Positions 8,047 to 16,982 are shown, numbered from the stretch's first letter. The stretch is 64,000 bases of DNA from Marivibrio sp040218065 (GCF_040218065.1 NZ_JAVJQE010000008.1:186001-250000); one strand, 5' to 3'. The notes: generated from the sequence alone by a model not told the origin. A program made the numbers and translations.

Positions 8047-9398
8047 GCTGGCCCTTTGCGCTGGGCGGGGCGACCGGTCTGCTCGCGGCTGTGATGTTGG
8101 CGGGCGCGCCGGTCTTCATCGCCTTTCTGACGCTCAATCTCGCAGGCCTGAGCCTGCTGATCGGGCCGCGCGGCTTCGGGCTGTTCGCGAACAGCCTTTA
8201 CCAGACCGCCACCTCCAGTTCGCTCGCGGCGATCGCTCTATTCGTCTTGATGGGCGAAATTCTGTTCCGATCCGGGGCGATCGAAATCCTGTTCGATTCG
8301 ATCGACCGGTTGATCGGGCGCGTGCGCGGCCGGCTTTACGTGGTGACGATCGCGTTGTCGACGCTGTTCGGCGCGCTCTCGGGCTCGGCGGTCGCGGTGG
8401 CGGCCATGCTGGGTCGCTCGCTGCTGCCCTCGATGGCGGCGCGCGGCTACGATCGCCGGCTGGCGGCGGCGACGATCCTGTCGGGCGCAAGCCTGGCGCC
8501 GATCATCCCGCCGAGCCTGCTGGCGATCATCGTCGGCTCGATGGCCGACGTCTCGATCGCGGGTCTGCTGATCGCCGGCGTCGCGCCCGGGATCGTGCTG
8601 GCCGCATTGACGCTGGGCTATGTGGCGCTGCGCGTCGCGCGCGGCGCGCCGGCCGGGCGGGTGGAGGAGGGGCGCCCGCCGGCGGCCGGGTCGGCCGCGC
8701 TCGCCGAGGCCGCGGCGGATCGGCCGCAGGCGCCGCGCCTCACCGTCGCCCGAGCGCTGCTCAATCTGGCGCCCTTTTCACTGACCGTCTTCGCGGTGAT
8801 GGGCTTGATCCTTTTAGGGGTGGCGACGCCCTCGGAATCGGCGGCGACCGGGGTGGTGGGAGCCTGCCTCACGGCGGCGGTCTTCCGGCGTTTCTCCCTC
8901 GCCATGCTGCGCGAGGCGTTGGCCTCGACCGTCACGATCGCAGCGGCGATTTTGCTGATCATCTGTTCGGCCAAGCTGTTCAGCCAACTCCTGTCCTTCT
9001 CCGGCGCGACGCGGGGGTTGGTGGAGTTGGCCGGCGCGTCGGCGCTGGGACCCGATCTGACCGTGCTCGTGATGATGCTGATTCCCCTGATTTTGTGCAT
9101 GTTCATCGACCAGATCGCCTTCATGCTGCTGGCGATCCCCATCTACGAACCGATCGTTGAGAGCCTGGGCGTCGATCCGATCCTGTTTTGGACGCTTTTC
9201 CTAATCAACTTGACCGTCGGAAGTTTGACGCCGCCGTTCGGCTACACGCTGTTTGCGCTCAAGGGCGCGGCCGGCGGGGCGTTGAATTCGGCCGACGTCT
9301 TCCGGGCCGCCTGGCCGGTGGTGGGGCTGTTCCTGACCGGGATGGCGTTGTTCTGGTTCGCGCCGGGGCTTGTGCTGTGGCTCCCAGGACTGTTGTGA
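8043..9398 (+). CDS. TRAP transporter large permease (DctM type)
   Basis: A 451-residue, roughly 12-helix membrane protein that carries out Na+-coupled substrate transport with the upstream DctQ. Typical DctM stretches include LSTLFGALSGSAVAVAAMLG, ASLAPIIPPSLLAIIVG, VATPSESAATGVVGA and NLTVGSLTPPFGYTLFALKG. The start chosen is the ATG that overlaps the dctQ stop (ATGA); the reading frame stays open further upstream but that part lies inside dctQ. The central cytoplasmic loop (about residues 205-235) is unusually rich in Ala, Arg and Gly. Confidence 0.92.
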   Translation: MSWPFALGGATGLLAAVMLAGAPVFIAFLTLNLAGLSLLIGPRGFGLFANSLYQTATSSSLAAIALFVLMGEILFRSGAIEILFDSIDRLIGRVRGRLYVVTIALSTLFGALSGSAVAVAAMLGRSLLPSMAARGYDRRLAAATILSGASLAPIIPPSLLAIIVGSMADVSIAGLLIAGVAPGIVLAALTLGYVALRVARGAPAGRVEEGRPPAAGSAALAEAAADRPQAPRLTVARALLNLAPFSLTVFAVMGLILLGVATPSESAATGVVGACLTAAVFRRFSLAMLREALASTVTIAAAILLIICSAKLFSQLLSFSGATRGLVELAGASALGPDLTVLVMMLIPLILCMFIDQIAFMLLAIPIYEPIVESLGVDPILFWTLFLINLTVGSLTPPFGYTLFALKGAAGGALNSADVFRAAWPVVGLFLTGMALFWFAPGLVLWLPGLL

Positions 9399-9415
9399 GG
9401 AAGGGAAGGGCCGCG

Positions 9416-10420
9416 ATGCCGGACCAAAGCGCGGAGTCGAGGGCGGCGTGGCGCGCGCATGACGGGGCGCAGACGCTTTGGGTCGATCAACCGGCCGTCC
9501 CGGGTCTGCGTCTCTTCCTGCGTCGGCGCGCGGGGCCGGGCGAGCCCGTGCTGTTCGTCCACGGCGCGACGCTCGGCAGCCGACTGTTCGACATTCCCCA
9601 TCCCGGCGCCAGTTGGATGCAGGCGCTGGCGGCCTGCGGCTTCGACGCCTACGGCGTCGACGTACGCGGCTATGGGCGCTCCCGGCCTGCGGACGGCTTC
9701 CCGACCGATCGTCCCTATGCGCGCGCCGGCGACGCGGTCGAGGACATCGCATGCGCGCTGGCCGCGATCCGCGAACGACGGGACGGGGCGCGCGTGCATC
9801 TGATCGGCGGTTCCTGGGGCTCGATCACCACCGCGCTCTACGCAAGCGATCCCGCCCGCGCGAGCGCGCTGGCGAGCCTCACCCTCTACGCCCCGATCTT
9901 CGCGGAGCGGAACCAGCCCTGGATCGACCTGATCGCCGATCCGGAGGCGCCGGATCGACCGAACCCGGCGCTCGGCGCCGCGCGCGCGGTGACGGAGGCC
10001 GACATGCGCGCGCGCTGGGACTCGGAAATCCCGCACCCCGATCCAACGGTCTGGCGCGATGAGGCTGTGTTCCGCGCGCTGATCGATGCGAGCCTCGCCG
10101 ACGACCCGGGCGCCGCGACGCGCGATCCGCCCGCGTTCCTGGCGCCGAACGGAACGCTGCTCGACCTCTGGGAGACGTTCCACGGCCGGCCGCTTTACGA
10201 CCCGACCCGAATCCGCACGCCGTCTCTGCTGCTGCGCGGCGGGGCGGATCCGACCTCCACCCGCACGGACGCGCTGGCCCTGTTCGACCGGCTCGGCGCG
10301 GCCGACAAGCGCTATCAGGAAATCGCCGGCGGCGCGCATTTCATCAGCGCCGAACGACGCGCCCGGCAGGTCTTCGCGGCCAGCGCGGGCTTTCTGGAGA
10401 GCATCGAGCGCGAGGCTTGA
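9416..10420 (+). CDS. alpha/beta hydrolase
   Basis: A 334-residue serine hydrolase of the alpha/beta fold. The oxyanion-hole motif VLFVHGATLGS is near residues 46-55, the nucleophile elbow GGSWGS places Ser near 133, and the catalytic His is in AGGAHFIS close to the C-terminus. There is no signal peptide, so it is cytoplasmic. It begins 17 bases after dctM with GAGGAAGG as ribosome site, so it belongs to the TRAP operon and may hydrolyse the imported compound or a CoA/ester derivative; that link is inference. The frame is open further upstream but those codons lie within dctM. Confidence 0.85.
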   Translation: MPDQSAESRAAWRAHDGAQTLWVDQPAVPGLRLFLRRRAGPGEPVLFVHGATLGSRLFDIPHPGASWMQALAACGFDAYGVDVRGYGRSRPADGFPTDRPYARAGDAVEDIACALAAIRERRDGARVHLIGGSWGSITTALYASDPARASALASLTLYAPIFAERNQPWIDLIADPEAPDRPNPALGAARAVTEADMRARWDSEIPHPDPTVWRDEAVFRALIDASLADDPGAATRDPPAFLAPNGTLLDLWETFHGRPLYDPTRIRTPSLLLRGGADPTSTRTDALALFDRLGAADKRYQEIAGGAHFISAERRARQVFAASAGFLESIEREA

Positions 10421-10435
10421 AGCGGCTTGAATCGA

Positions 10436-10471
10436 AAGACCCCGCCGCGCAGTGGGCGCAGGCGGGGTCTT
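10436..10471 (+). terminator. intrinsic terminator-like hairpin after the TRAP operon
   Basis: AAGACCCCGCC and GGCGGGGTCTT form a perfect 11-bp stem around a 14-base loop, 15 bases after the hydrolase stop. There is no clean U-tract, only the TCTT inside the stem. Confidence 0.6.
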
Positions 10472-11390
10472 CCTGGTCCTCAAGGGACCGGCGGTCCGGC
10501 GGAACCGCCTTCAAGTCGCGGACGCCTCGGGCCGACCTTCCCGCGGGCGGGTCGCGCGGCAGGGTGGGGCGTCAGCCCCGGAGGCTCCCGGTCTCGCGGC
10601 GACCGTCGTCCCGGTCACCCTGGCAAAGCACCAAGAATGGCGGTTCGCCGCGAAGAGCCTCACTCCCTGGGTCCGCGCGTCGTCCGCGCCGCCCGGCGTC
10701 GCCCGTTCGGCTGCGCGCACCCGTCGCCGGGCCCGCCGCCTGCCGGTGCGACGCACCGTCCCGAACCGAACGCCCTCGCTGCAGGTCCGAAGCCCGCGGG
10801 GTGAGCCGCGGTCTCCCAAACTCCGCCTCGATCGGCCGACGACGCGCCCGTCTCCGGGCGCCGCCCCGCGCGACCCGCACCCCCTGAGGGAGCGCCGCGA
10901 TCGCGGAGCCGGCGTTCGCGCCGTCGCATCCGCCGCCTTCCGGTTGCAAGACCATGCAAGCGACCCGCGCGCGAACCCTGAGGTCCGTGCCGGACCGCCG
11001 ACGGTCAAGCCCGTCCGGCGGGGCGCCTCCTCCGGCGCGCTCGGCGGGCGTCCCCGATCGTCTTGCGACGCTCAGGCCGGTCCGCCGTCGAACCGAAGGC
11101 TGCGGTTCCCCGACGCCCGTCCTAAGACGGCCGCCGGAACAGAGCGCGCGAATCCCCGTCGTCGCCGACGGTCGGATCGGATCCGTCCGGGGGTGAGCCC
11201 GGCCGGCCGACCCGGCGTCTCCACGACCCCGCGAGGCCGTTTCGCCGCCGAATGGCGCGCGCCCCCCGACGCCTTGCCGTGCGATCCGCGTTCGCCCCCG
11301 GAGGAACGAGGCGGGCCGCGCCGCAATCGTCGGCGCATCCGCGTGAGAATTAGTCTGATTGAGGGGGTGACGCCGAGTCTACGAAAAAGT
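10472..11390. other. about 0.9 kb of GC-rich DNA without a convincing gene
   Basis: Several frames are open at once on both strands because stop triplets are rare in such GC-rich sequence. The best candidates (plus 10452-11396, minus 10511-11008) translate to Arg/Pro/Gly/Ala-rich strings with no hydrophobic core, no family motif and no good ribosome site. I see no tmRNA, RNase P, SRP or 6S RNA motif. Possibly an origin-proximal spacer, a decayed gene or an unrecognised structured RNA. Confidence 0.5.
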
Positions 11391-11490
11391 AATTAATGGC
11401 GCAAATTTCTTGTGTATAAGATAAATTCTTGTCCCCGACTTTCGCGCATATTATCCACCGACTTATCCACAGGATTGATGTTTTTTTCGA
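11391..11490. other. AT-rich island with three DnaA-box-like sites, candidate replication origin
   Basis: The island holds TTATACACA on the minus strand (11411-11419), TTATCCACC (11451-11459) and the consensus box TTATCCACA (11463-11471), then a run of seven T residues. These lie within 61 bases in otherwise very GC-rich DNA, next to the largest gene-free stretch of the window. Consensus boxes with an AT-rich unwinding-like tract are what a bacterial oriC shows. No dnaA, hemE, parAB or gidA-type neighbour is present in the window, so this could also be a DnaA-titrating or regulatory cluster. Confidence 0.5.
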
Positions 11491-11591
11491 CCTCTCAGAT
11501 ACTTCCCGCACCGCCGCATAAGCGCGCCGCCCGCCCTTCGGCGCTGCGCGCTGGGGCGCGGGACGTCGTCCCGCACGCGCCGCCCGGATAC

Positions 11592-11626
11592 GAGAACGCC
11601 CCCGCCGAGCCTGGCGGGGGCGTCTC
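11592..11626 (-). terminator. hairpin downstream of the small secreted protein gene
   Basis: ACGCCCCCGCC (11596-11606) and GGCGGGGGCGT (11613-11623) form an 11-bp stem with a six-base loop, extended by GAG/CTC. It lies 40 bases beyond the stop of the gene at 11666-11947. No U-tract follows, so termination strength is uncertain. Confidence 0.5.
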
Positions 11627-11665
11627 GATGCGCGTCGGGCGACGCGCGGCGAGGCTTGTCGCTGA

Positions 11666-11947
11666 TTACATGGCGTCGCTGGCGGTCCGCTCGGCGCCGG
11701 TGATTTCCACCGGCTCGACGAGCGCGTCCTCGTCGCGGCGCAACGCGTCGTCCCCCGCGGCTCGGGGCGCAGGCGTCTGGAAGGCTTGCGTCTGCACGCT
11801 CTGGTCGGTCTGCAGACCGGCCGTCTGGTCGTGCGCGCTCTCACCCTTCGCCATCCCCATGCAGGACGCCTGGGCGGCCGGGGCGGCGAGCAGGAAAACC
11901 GCGGCGCCGGCCGCGGCGAACAGGGAAACGCGATGACGATTGGTCAT
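11666..11947 (-). CDS. small secreted protein of unknown function
   Basis: A 93-residue protein. The start is the ATG preceded by GAGGAGAG at eight bases; in-frame codons further upstream lack this. Residues 1-28 form a clear signal peptide (hydrophobic core LFAAAGAAVFLLAAP, likely cleavage after AQA). The mature ~65 residues are polar, Gln/Thr/Asp/Glu-rich with one Cys, no repeats and no recognised domain. It is divergent from sdhC, 288 bases away. I do not recognise the family. Confidence 0.65.
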   Translation of the reverse strand: MTNRHRVSLFAAAGAAVFLLAAPAAQASCMGMAKGESAHDQTAGLQTDQSVQTQAFQTPAPRAAGDDALRRDEDALVEPVEITGAERTASDAM

Positions 11948-12090
11948 GACTTCGTCTCTCCTCATCGGTGTTTGACGGGCCGAGATAGGCCGCCGTAAGC
12001 GAAAACGATAGTGCATTCTGCGCGCGAAAAACAAGCAGGGCGTGTCGCCGTGCAGCGCGTCCCGCCCGACGGCGCCGCACCGCAAAAGCT

Positions 12091-12118
12091 TTGACACGTC
12101 GGTCGAGCGCTTTAGTTT
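12091..12118 (+). promoter_or_regulatory. candidate promoter of the sdh operon
   Basis: TTGACA (12091-12096) matches the -35 consensus; TAGTTT (12113-12118) is a weak -10 after a 16-base spacer. It would give a leader of about 110 bases before sdhC. The rest of 11948-12235 shows no gene. Confidence 0.4.
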
Positions 12119-12235
12119 ACGGGGCCGACACGCAAGAGGGGCCGGGTCGAGGCCCCCTCGCCGCAGGCGCCGCCTGTCCGCGCGCCTCGGATCACAAGAC
12201 GACATCGGCGCTTTCATCCGAAGGGGGCGTTCGCC

Positions 12236-12622
12236 ATGAAGACCCAAGACCGTCCGCTGTCCCCGCACCTGCAGATCTATCGCTGGCAGTGGACGATGCT
12301 CTATTCGATTCTGCACCGCGCGACGGGCGTGGCCTTGTCGGCGGGCACGCTGCTGCTGGCCTGGTGGCTCTTGGCGCTGGCCAGCGGTCCGGACGCCTTC
12401 GCCGTCGCCAACGGTTTCGTCGGCTCGATCCTCGGCCTGCTGATGTTGTTCGGCTGGACCTGGGCGCTGATGTATCATCTCGGCAACGGGATCCGGCATC
12501 TGACCTGGGATGCGGGCTACGGGTTCGATCTGGACGTGGCGCAGAAAAGCGGCCACGCCGTGGCCGCGATCACGGGCGCGCTGACGATCCTGATCTGGGT
12601 CGTCGGGCTGCTGGCCCTTTAA
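12236..12622 (+). CDS. sdhC: succinate dehydrogenase cytochrome b556 subunit
   Basis: A 128-residue, three-helix membrane anchor of complex II. The N-terminus RPLSPHLQIYRWQWTM and the following SILHRATGVAL are the SdhC signature (the Ser and Arg line the ubiquinone site), and the heme b ligand His is in MYHLGNGIRHL near residue 82. It is the first gene of sdhCDAB; sdhD follows after 22 bases. Confidence 0.95.
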   Translation: MKTQDRPLSPHLQIYRWQWTMLYSILHRATGVALSAGTLLLAWWLLALASGPDAFAVANGFVGSILGLLMLFGWTWALMYHLGNGIRHLTWDAGYGFDLDVAQKSGHAVAAITGALTILIWVVGLLAL

Positions 12623-12644
12623 TCAGCGGCTGAGGAGAGACGCG

Positions 12645-13025
12645 ATGAGCCTCAAGACCCCACTCGGCGCCGCGCGCGGCCTCGGCTCGGCGAAAAGCGG
12701 CACCCATCATTGGATCGTCCAGCGCATCACCGCGATCGCCCTGGTTCCGCTCACCATCTGGTTCGTCTTCGCGGCGATCGGGTTGGCCGGCGGCGGCTAC
12801 GCCGAGGCGAGCGCGTGGCTCGCCCAGCCGATCAACGCGGTGCTGATGATCCTGCTGTCGATCGCGACGTTTCATCACATGCAGCTCGGCCTGCAGGTGG
12901 TGATTGAGGATTACGTCCACGGCGAGGGCGTGAAGATCGCAACCTTGCTGGCGGTGAAGTTGGGGGCCTTCGCGCTTGGCGCGGCCGCCGTCTTTTCCAT
13001 CCTAAAGGTGGCCTTCACGGCGTGA
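12645..13025 (+). CDS. sdhD: succinate dehydrogenase membrane anchor subunit
   Basis: A 126-residue protein with three hydrophobic helices. GTHHWIVQRITAIALVPL near residues 19-40 and FHHMQLGLQVVIEDYVH near 77-93 (containing the second heme-ligand His) are characteristic of alphaproteobacterial SdhD. It pairs with SdhC to hold heme b and ubiquinone. GAGGAGA precedes the ATG. sdhA begins 117 bases downstream, a slightly wide gap without visible terminator. Confidence 0.93.
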   Translation: MSLKTPLGAARGLGSAKSGTHHWIVQRITAIALVPLTIWFVFAAIGLAGGGYAEASAWLAQPINAVLMILLSIATFHHMQLGLQVVIEDYVHGEGVKIATLLAVKLGAFALGAAAVFSILKVAFTA

Positions 13026-13142
13026 GTGGACAGGTCCCCGCTGCGGGCGACGATCCGCCGCACGGGCTGACACGGACCGCCGCCGCTCTAGTCTCATCGG
13101 AGCGAGCGTGCGCGAATCAAAAGGAAGCGAGGGCTGGAAGCC

Positions 13143-14936
13143 ATGACCGAGTCCTACGAGATCATCGACCACACCTATGACGTCGTCGTCGTCGGCGCCG
13201 GCGGCGCGGGTCTGCGCGCCACCTTCGGGCTCGCCGAGGCGGGCTTGAAGACGGCGTGCATCACCAAGGTCTTCCCGACCCGCAGCCATACGGTCGCGGC
13301 GCAGGGCGGCGTCTCCGCCGCGCTCGGCAACATGGGGCCCGACGACTGGCGCTGGCACATGTACGACACGGTCAAGGGCTCCGACTGGCTCGGAGACCAG
13401 GATTCGATCGAGTACATGGTCCGGGAGGCCGCGCCGGCGATCATCGAGCTCGAGCATTATGGGGTGCCCTTCTCGCGCACCGAGGACGGCAAGATCTATC
13501 AGCGCCCCTTCGGCGGCATGACCACCCAGTTCGGCGAAGGCCCGGCCGCCCAGCGCACCTGCGCGGCCGCCGACCGCACCGGTCACGCCATGCTGCACAC
13601 GCTCTACCAGCAGGCGATCAAGCATAACGCCGAATTCTACATCGAGTATTTCGCGCTCGATCTGATCATGGACGAGGAGGGCGCCTGTCGCGGCGTGCTC
13701 GCCTGGAACCTCGACGACGGCACGCTGCATCGCTTCGCCGCGAAGCAGGTGGTGCTGGCGACCGGGGGCTACGGCCGGGTGTTCTTCTCGGCCACAAGCG
13801 CCCACACCTGCACCGGCGACGGCGGCGGCATGGTGCTGCGCGCCGGCCTGCCGCTTCAGGACGCCGAGTTCGTGCAGTTCCATCCGACCGGCATCTACGG
13901 CGCCGGCTGCCTGATCACCGAAGGCGTGCGCGGCGAGGGCGGCTACCTCACCAACAGCGAGGGCGAGCGCTTCATGGAGCGCTACGCGCCGAGCGCCAAG
14001 GATCTGGCGAGCCGGGACGTCGTCTCGCGCTCGATGACCATCGAAATCCGCGAAGGGCGCGGCGTCGGTCCGAACAGCGACCACATCCACCTGCACCTCG
14101 AGCATCTGCCGCCCGAGGTGATCAACGAGCGCCTGCCCGGCATCGCCGAGACCGCCAAGATCTTCGCCGGCGTCGACGTGACGAAGGAACCGATCCCGGT
14201 GCTGCCGACCTGCCACTACAACATGGGCGGCATCCAGACGAATTATCACGGCGAGGTCGTGACGCTGAAGGACGGCGACCCGAACCATATCGTGCCGGGC
14301 CTGATGGCGGCGGGCGAGAGCGCCTGCGTCTCGGTCCACGGGGCGAACCGCCTCGGCTCCAACTCGCTGCTTGACCTCGTGGTGTTCGGCCGGTCGGTCG
14401 CGCTGCGTTGCGCCGAGACGGTGGACCCGAACGAGAAGACGATGCCGCTGCCCAAGGATGCGGGCGAGAAGTCGATCGAGCGGCTCGACCGGCTGCGCCA
14501 CGCCAAGGGCTCGACGCCGACGGCGGAGCTTCGCGCGCAGATGCAGAACGTCATGCAGAACAACTGCGCCGTCTTCCGCACCGGCGAAATCCTCGACGAG
14601 GGCGTCCAGAAGATGAGCGAGGTCTACAAGGGCTTCGAGGACGTCCGCGTCTCGGACGCCAGCATGGTGTGGAATTCGGACCTGGTGGAGACGCTGGAGT
14701 TCGAGAACCTGCTAGGCAACGCGATGGTCACCATCGCCGGCGCGGCCAACCGCACCGAGAGCCGCGGCGCCCACGCCCGCGAGGACTATCCGGACCGCAA
14801 CGACGACGACTGGATGAAGCACACGCTGGCCTGGTGCACCGACAAGGGCGAGGTGACGATCGACTACCGGCCGGTCACGCTGAAGCCGATGTCGAACGAC
14901 GTGCAGGCCTTCCCGCCGAAGGCGCGGGTCTACTGA
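13143..14936 (+). CDS. sdhA: succinate dehydrogenase flavoprotein subunit
   Basis: A 597-residue flavoprotein that oxidises succinate to fumarate in the TCA cycle and feeds electrons to SdhB. The Rossmann motif VVVVGAGGAGLRAT is at 14-27, the covalently flavinylated His is near 49 in TRSHTVAAQGG, and the active-site HPTGIYGAG and ITEGVRGEGGYL stretches are intact around 245-270. The C-terminal domain ends KPMSNDVQAFPPKARVY as in mitochondrial and alphaproteobacterial enzymes. Length is standard. Confidence 0.97.
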   Translation: MTESYEIIDHTYDVVVVGAGGAGLRATFGLAEAGLKTACITKVFPTRSHTVAAQGGVSAALGNMGPDDWRWHMYDTVKGSDWLGDQDSIEYMVREAAPAIIELEHYGVPFSRTEDGKIYQRPFGGMTTQFGEGPAAQRTCAAADRTGHAMLHTLYQQAIKHNAEFYIEYFALDLIMDEEGACRGVLAWNLDDGTLHRFAAKQVVLATGGYGRVFFSATSAHTCTGDGGGMVLRAGLPLQDAEFVQFHPTGIYGAGCLITEGVRGEGGYLTNSEGERFMERYAPSAKDLASRDVVSRSMTIEIREGRGVGPNSDHIHLHLEHLPPEVINERLPGIAETAKIFAGVDVTKEPIPVLPTCHYNMGGIQTNYHGEVVTLKDGDPNHIVPGLMAAGESACVSVHGANRLGSNSLLDLVVFGRSVALRCAETVDPNEKTMPLPKDAGEKSIERLDRLRHAKGSTPTAELRAQMQNVMQNNCAVFRTGEILDEGVQKMSEVYKGFEDVRVSDASMVWNSDLVETLEFENLLGNAMVTIAGAANRTESRGAHAREDYPDRNDDDWMKHTLAWCTDKGEVTIDYRPVTLKPMSNDVQAFPPKARVY

Positions 14937-15008
14937 GGCGAGGGCGCGCATGGCGCGCCGGGGCGAGGGCGCGGGCGCCGCGCCTGCTAGAAGAGAGTAT
15001 GGGACGTC

Positions 15009-15791
15009 ATGGCTGAATTCGCTCTGCCCGCCAATTCGAAGATCGGCAAGGGCAAGACCTGGCCGGTCAAGGACGGCGGCAAACGGGTCAAGAAGTTCAA
15101 CGTCTATCGGTGGAGCCCCGATGCGGGCGAGAACCCGACGGTCGACACCTACGAGATCGATCTGGAGGCGTGCGGGCCGATGGTCCTGGACGCGCTGATC
15201 AAGATCAAGAACGAGGTCGATCAGACGCTGACCTTCCGCCGCTCCTGCCGCGAGGGCATCTGCGGGTCCTGTGCGATGAACATCGACGGGACCAACACGC
15301 TGGCCTGCACCAAGTTCATCGACGAGATGGACGGCGAGGTGAACATCTATCCTCTGCCGCACATGCCGGTCATCAAGGATCTGGTGCCGGATCTGAATCG
15401 GGCCTACGCGCAACTCTCCGCGATCGAGCCCTGGCTGAAGACCGCCTCGCCCACGCCGCCGGACAAGGAACGCCTTCAGTCGCCGGAAGACCGGAAGGCG
15501 CTCGACGGGCTCTATGAGTGCATCCTGTGCTTCTGCTGCCAGACCTCCTGTCCCAGCTACTGGTGGAACGGCGACCGGTATCTCGGCCCCGCCATCCTGT
15601 TGCAGGCCTATCGCTGGCTCGCCGACAGCCGCGACGAGATGACGGGCGAGCGGCTGGACCAGCTGGAGGACCCCTTCCGTCTTTATCGCTGCCACACCAT
15701 CATGAACTGCTCCAAGACCTGCCCGAAGGGCTTGAATCCGGCCAAGGCGATCGCGGAGATCAAGAAGATGATGCTGGCCCGCCAGGCGTAA
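15009..15791 (+). CDS. sdhB: succinate dehydrogenase iron-sulfur subunit
   Basis: A 260-residue subunit carrying three clusters between SdhA and the quinone. The [2Fe-2S] motif CREGICGSCAMNI lies near residues 77-89; the [4Fe-4S]/[3Fe-4S] ligands are in CILCFCCQTSCPSYW and CHTIMNCSKTCPKGLNP toward the C-terminus. It closes the sdh operon; a strong terminator follows 77 bases later. Confidence 0.97.
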   Translation: MAEFALPANSKIGKGKTWPVKDGGKRVKKFNVYRWSPDAGENPTVDTYEIDLEACGPMVLDALIKIKNEVDQTLTFRRSCREGICGSCAMNIDGTNTLACTKFIDEMDGEVNIYPLPHMPVIKDLVPDLNRAYAQLSAIEPWLKTASPTPPDKERLQSPEDRKALDGLYECILCFCCQTSCPSYWWNGDRYLGPAILLQAYRWLADSRDEMTGERLDQLEDPFRLYRCHTIMNCSKTCPKGLNPAKAIAEIKKMMLARQA

Positions 15792-15868
15792 GCGCGGCGC
15801 TGGGCGGCTGAGATCGCGGATCGGGCCCGGGTTAAGCCGCGTCTATGCAAGAGCGACTGGGTAAAGGA

Positions 15869-15896
15869 GGCCCCCGCGAAAGCGGGGGCCTTTTTT
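15869..15896 (+). terminator. strong intrinsic terminator of the sdh operon
   Basis: GGCCCCCGC (15869-15877) and GCGGGGGCC (15882-15890) form a perfect 9-bp stem closed by a GAAA tetraloop and followed by six T residues. It ends sdhB transcription; the next gene (15925) is convergent. Confidence 0.92.
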
Positions 15897-15924
15897 CGGC
15901 GGCCCGTCGGGCGGTGAAGGCCGC

Positions 15925-16854
15925 TCACGCCCGACTCTCGATCGCCCGCAGCCCCTCCAGATCGCGCTTCGGCCGCACCGCCGGCGACAGGAACACCGCG
16001 CCCAGCACCAGCACGGCCGCGCCCAGTTCACGCGCGCCGATCGTCTCGCCGAAGGCGATCCAGCCGATCGCGAACATGGTCGGCAGCTCCATGCTGCCCG
16101 CCGCCGCCGAACGCGCCGCGCCCACTTTCGGCGCGGCCAGCGTGTACAGCAGCTGCGGGATCAGAGCCGTGATCAGGCCGATGCCTGCGACCAGCAGATA
16201 ACCGTCAAGATTTGCGGGCACGGCCGCGGCGACGCCTTGCGTCATGGTGATCGGGGCCAGACCGGCGAGGGCGCCCGTCATACCGCAGGCCATGCGCTCA
16301 AGCACCGTCAGCCGACGGACCAGCACGCTCAATACGACCACGATCAGCCCGAAGCCGATCGGGGCGGGCAGCGACCACAGCAGCGCCAGCGCCGAGCCGC
16401 CGCCAAGCGCGTCGAGATCAAGCACGAGCGCCGCCGCCGCGAGCACCAGCGCGCCCGCGGCAAGCGCGCGGGCGCCCGGCTTCTGCCCCGCCAACGCCCA
16501 GGCGAACAAGACGGCGAACAGCGGATAGGACATGTAGACGACCCCGGCGGCGGCGACCGGCGCGTGCTTGATCGCCTCCAGATAGGCGATCCAACCCAGC
16601 CCCATGGCGAGACCGGCCCCGAACAGCATCCAGGCCTCGCCGCGCTTCTCCCGCGCGCGAGGCAGGAACGGGAGCATGACCGCCGCGCTGAAGGCGTAGC
16701 GGTAAAGCGCAATCGCGGAAGAGCTGATCCCCAGCGCCTGCAGCTCCCGCGCGAACAGCGGTACCAGCCCGAAACAGACCGCGGTCGACGCGATGACGAC
16801 CGTCGCGAAGGCGGGGCTGAAGTCGAGCTGTCGGGCGATCGTCTCGCGGGTCAT
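15925..16854 (-). CDS. EamA/DMT-family permease
   Basis: A 309-residue inner-membrane protein with about ten helices and two EamA repeats; GLGWIAYLEAIKHAPVAAAG in the first repeat and IGWIAFGETIGARELGAAVL in the second are typical. The product would export a small metabolite. It is divergent from the LysR gene at 16983, and palindromes lie between the two, so the LysR protein probably controls it. This pairing of a LysR regulator with an exporter is common. Confidence 0.85.
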   Translation of the reverse strand: MTRETIARQLDFSPAFATVVIASTAVCFGLVPLFARELQALGISSSAIALYRYAFSAAVMLPFLPRAREKRGEAWMLFGAGLAMGLGWIAYLEAIKHAPVAAAGVVYMSYPLFAVLFAWALAGQKPGARALAAGALVLAAAALVLDLDALGGGSALALLWSLPAPIGFGLIVVVLSVLVRRLTVLERMACGMTGALAGLAPITMTQGVAAAVPANLDGYLLVAGIGLITALIPQLLYTLAAPKVGAARSAAAGSMELPTMFAIGWIAFGETIGARELGAAVLVLGAVFLSPAVRPKRDLEGLRAIESRA

Positions 16855-16950
16855 AGGCGGAAACCTCCAAAAGCGCGGGTTTGGCCGGCGCTCCGCGCCG
16901 ACCGCTTTGGCATCTAAGCGCTTTCACATCCGTCGTAAAATTCCGAGTTT

Positions 16951-16975
16951 TCATTAGATGAATGAAATGATTTCA
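16951..16975. promoter_or_regulatory. candidate LysR operator palindromes
   Basis: TCAT-TAG-ATGA (16951-16961) and TGAAAT-G-ATTTCA (16963-16975) are adjacent perfect inverted repeats in an AT-rich stretch between the permease and lysR-type genes. The second ends only seven bases before the regulator's ATG, so binding there could block its own expression. Confidence 0.55.
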
Positions 16976-16982
16976 TGATGCG

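Noticed and set aside
10452..11396. 314-codon plus-strand frame in the gene-free stretch
   Set aside because: Low-complexity Arg/Pro/Gly/Ser content, no ribosome site, no hydrophobic core, and competing open frames on both strands.
11393..11407. Possible CtrA box near the DnaA boxes
   Set aside because: TTAA is followed after seven bases by AATT, not TTAA, so the second half-site does not match.
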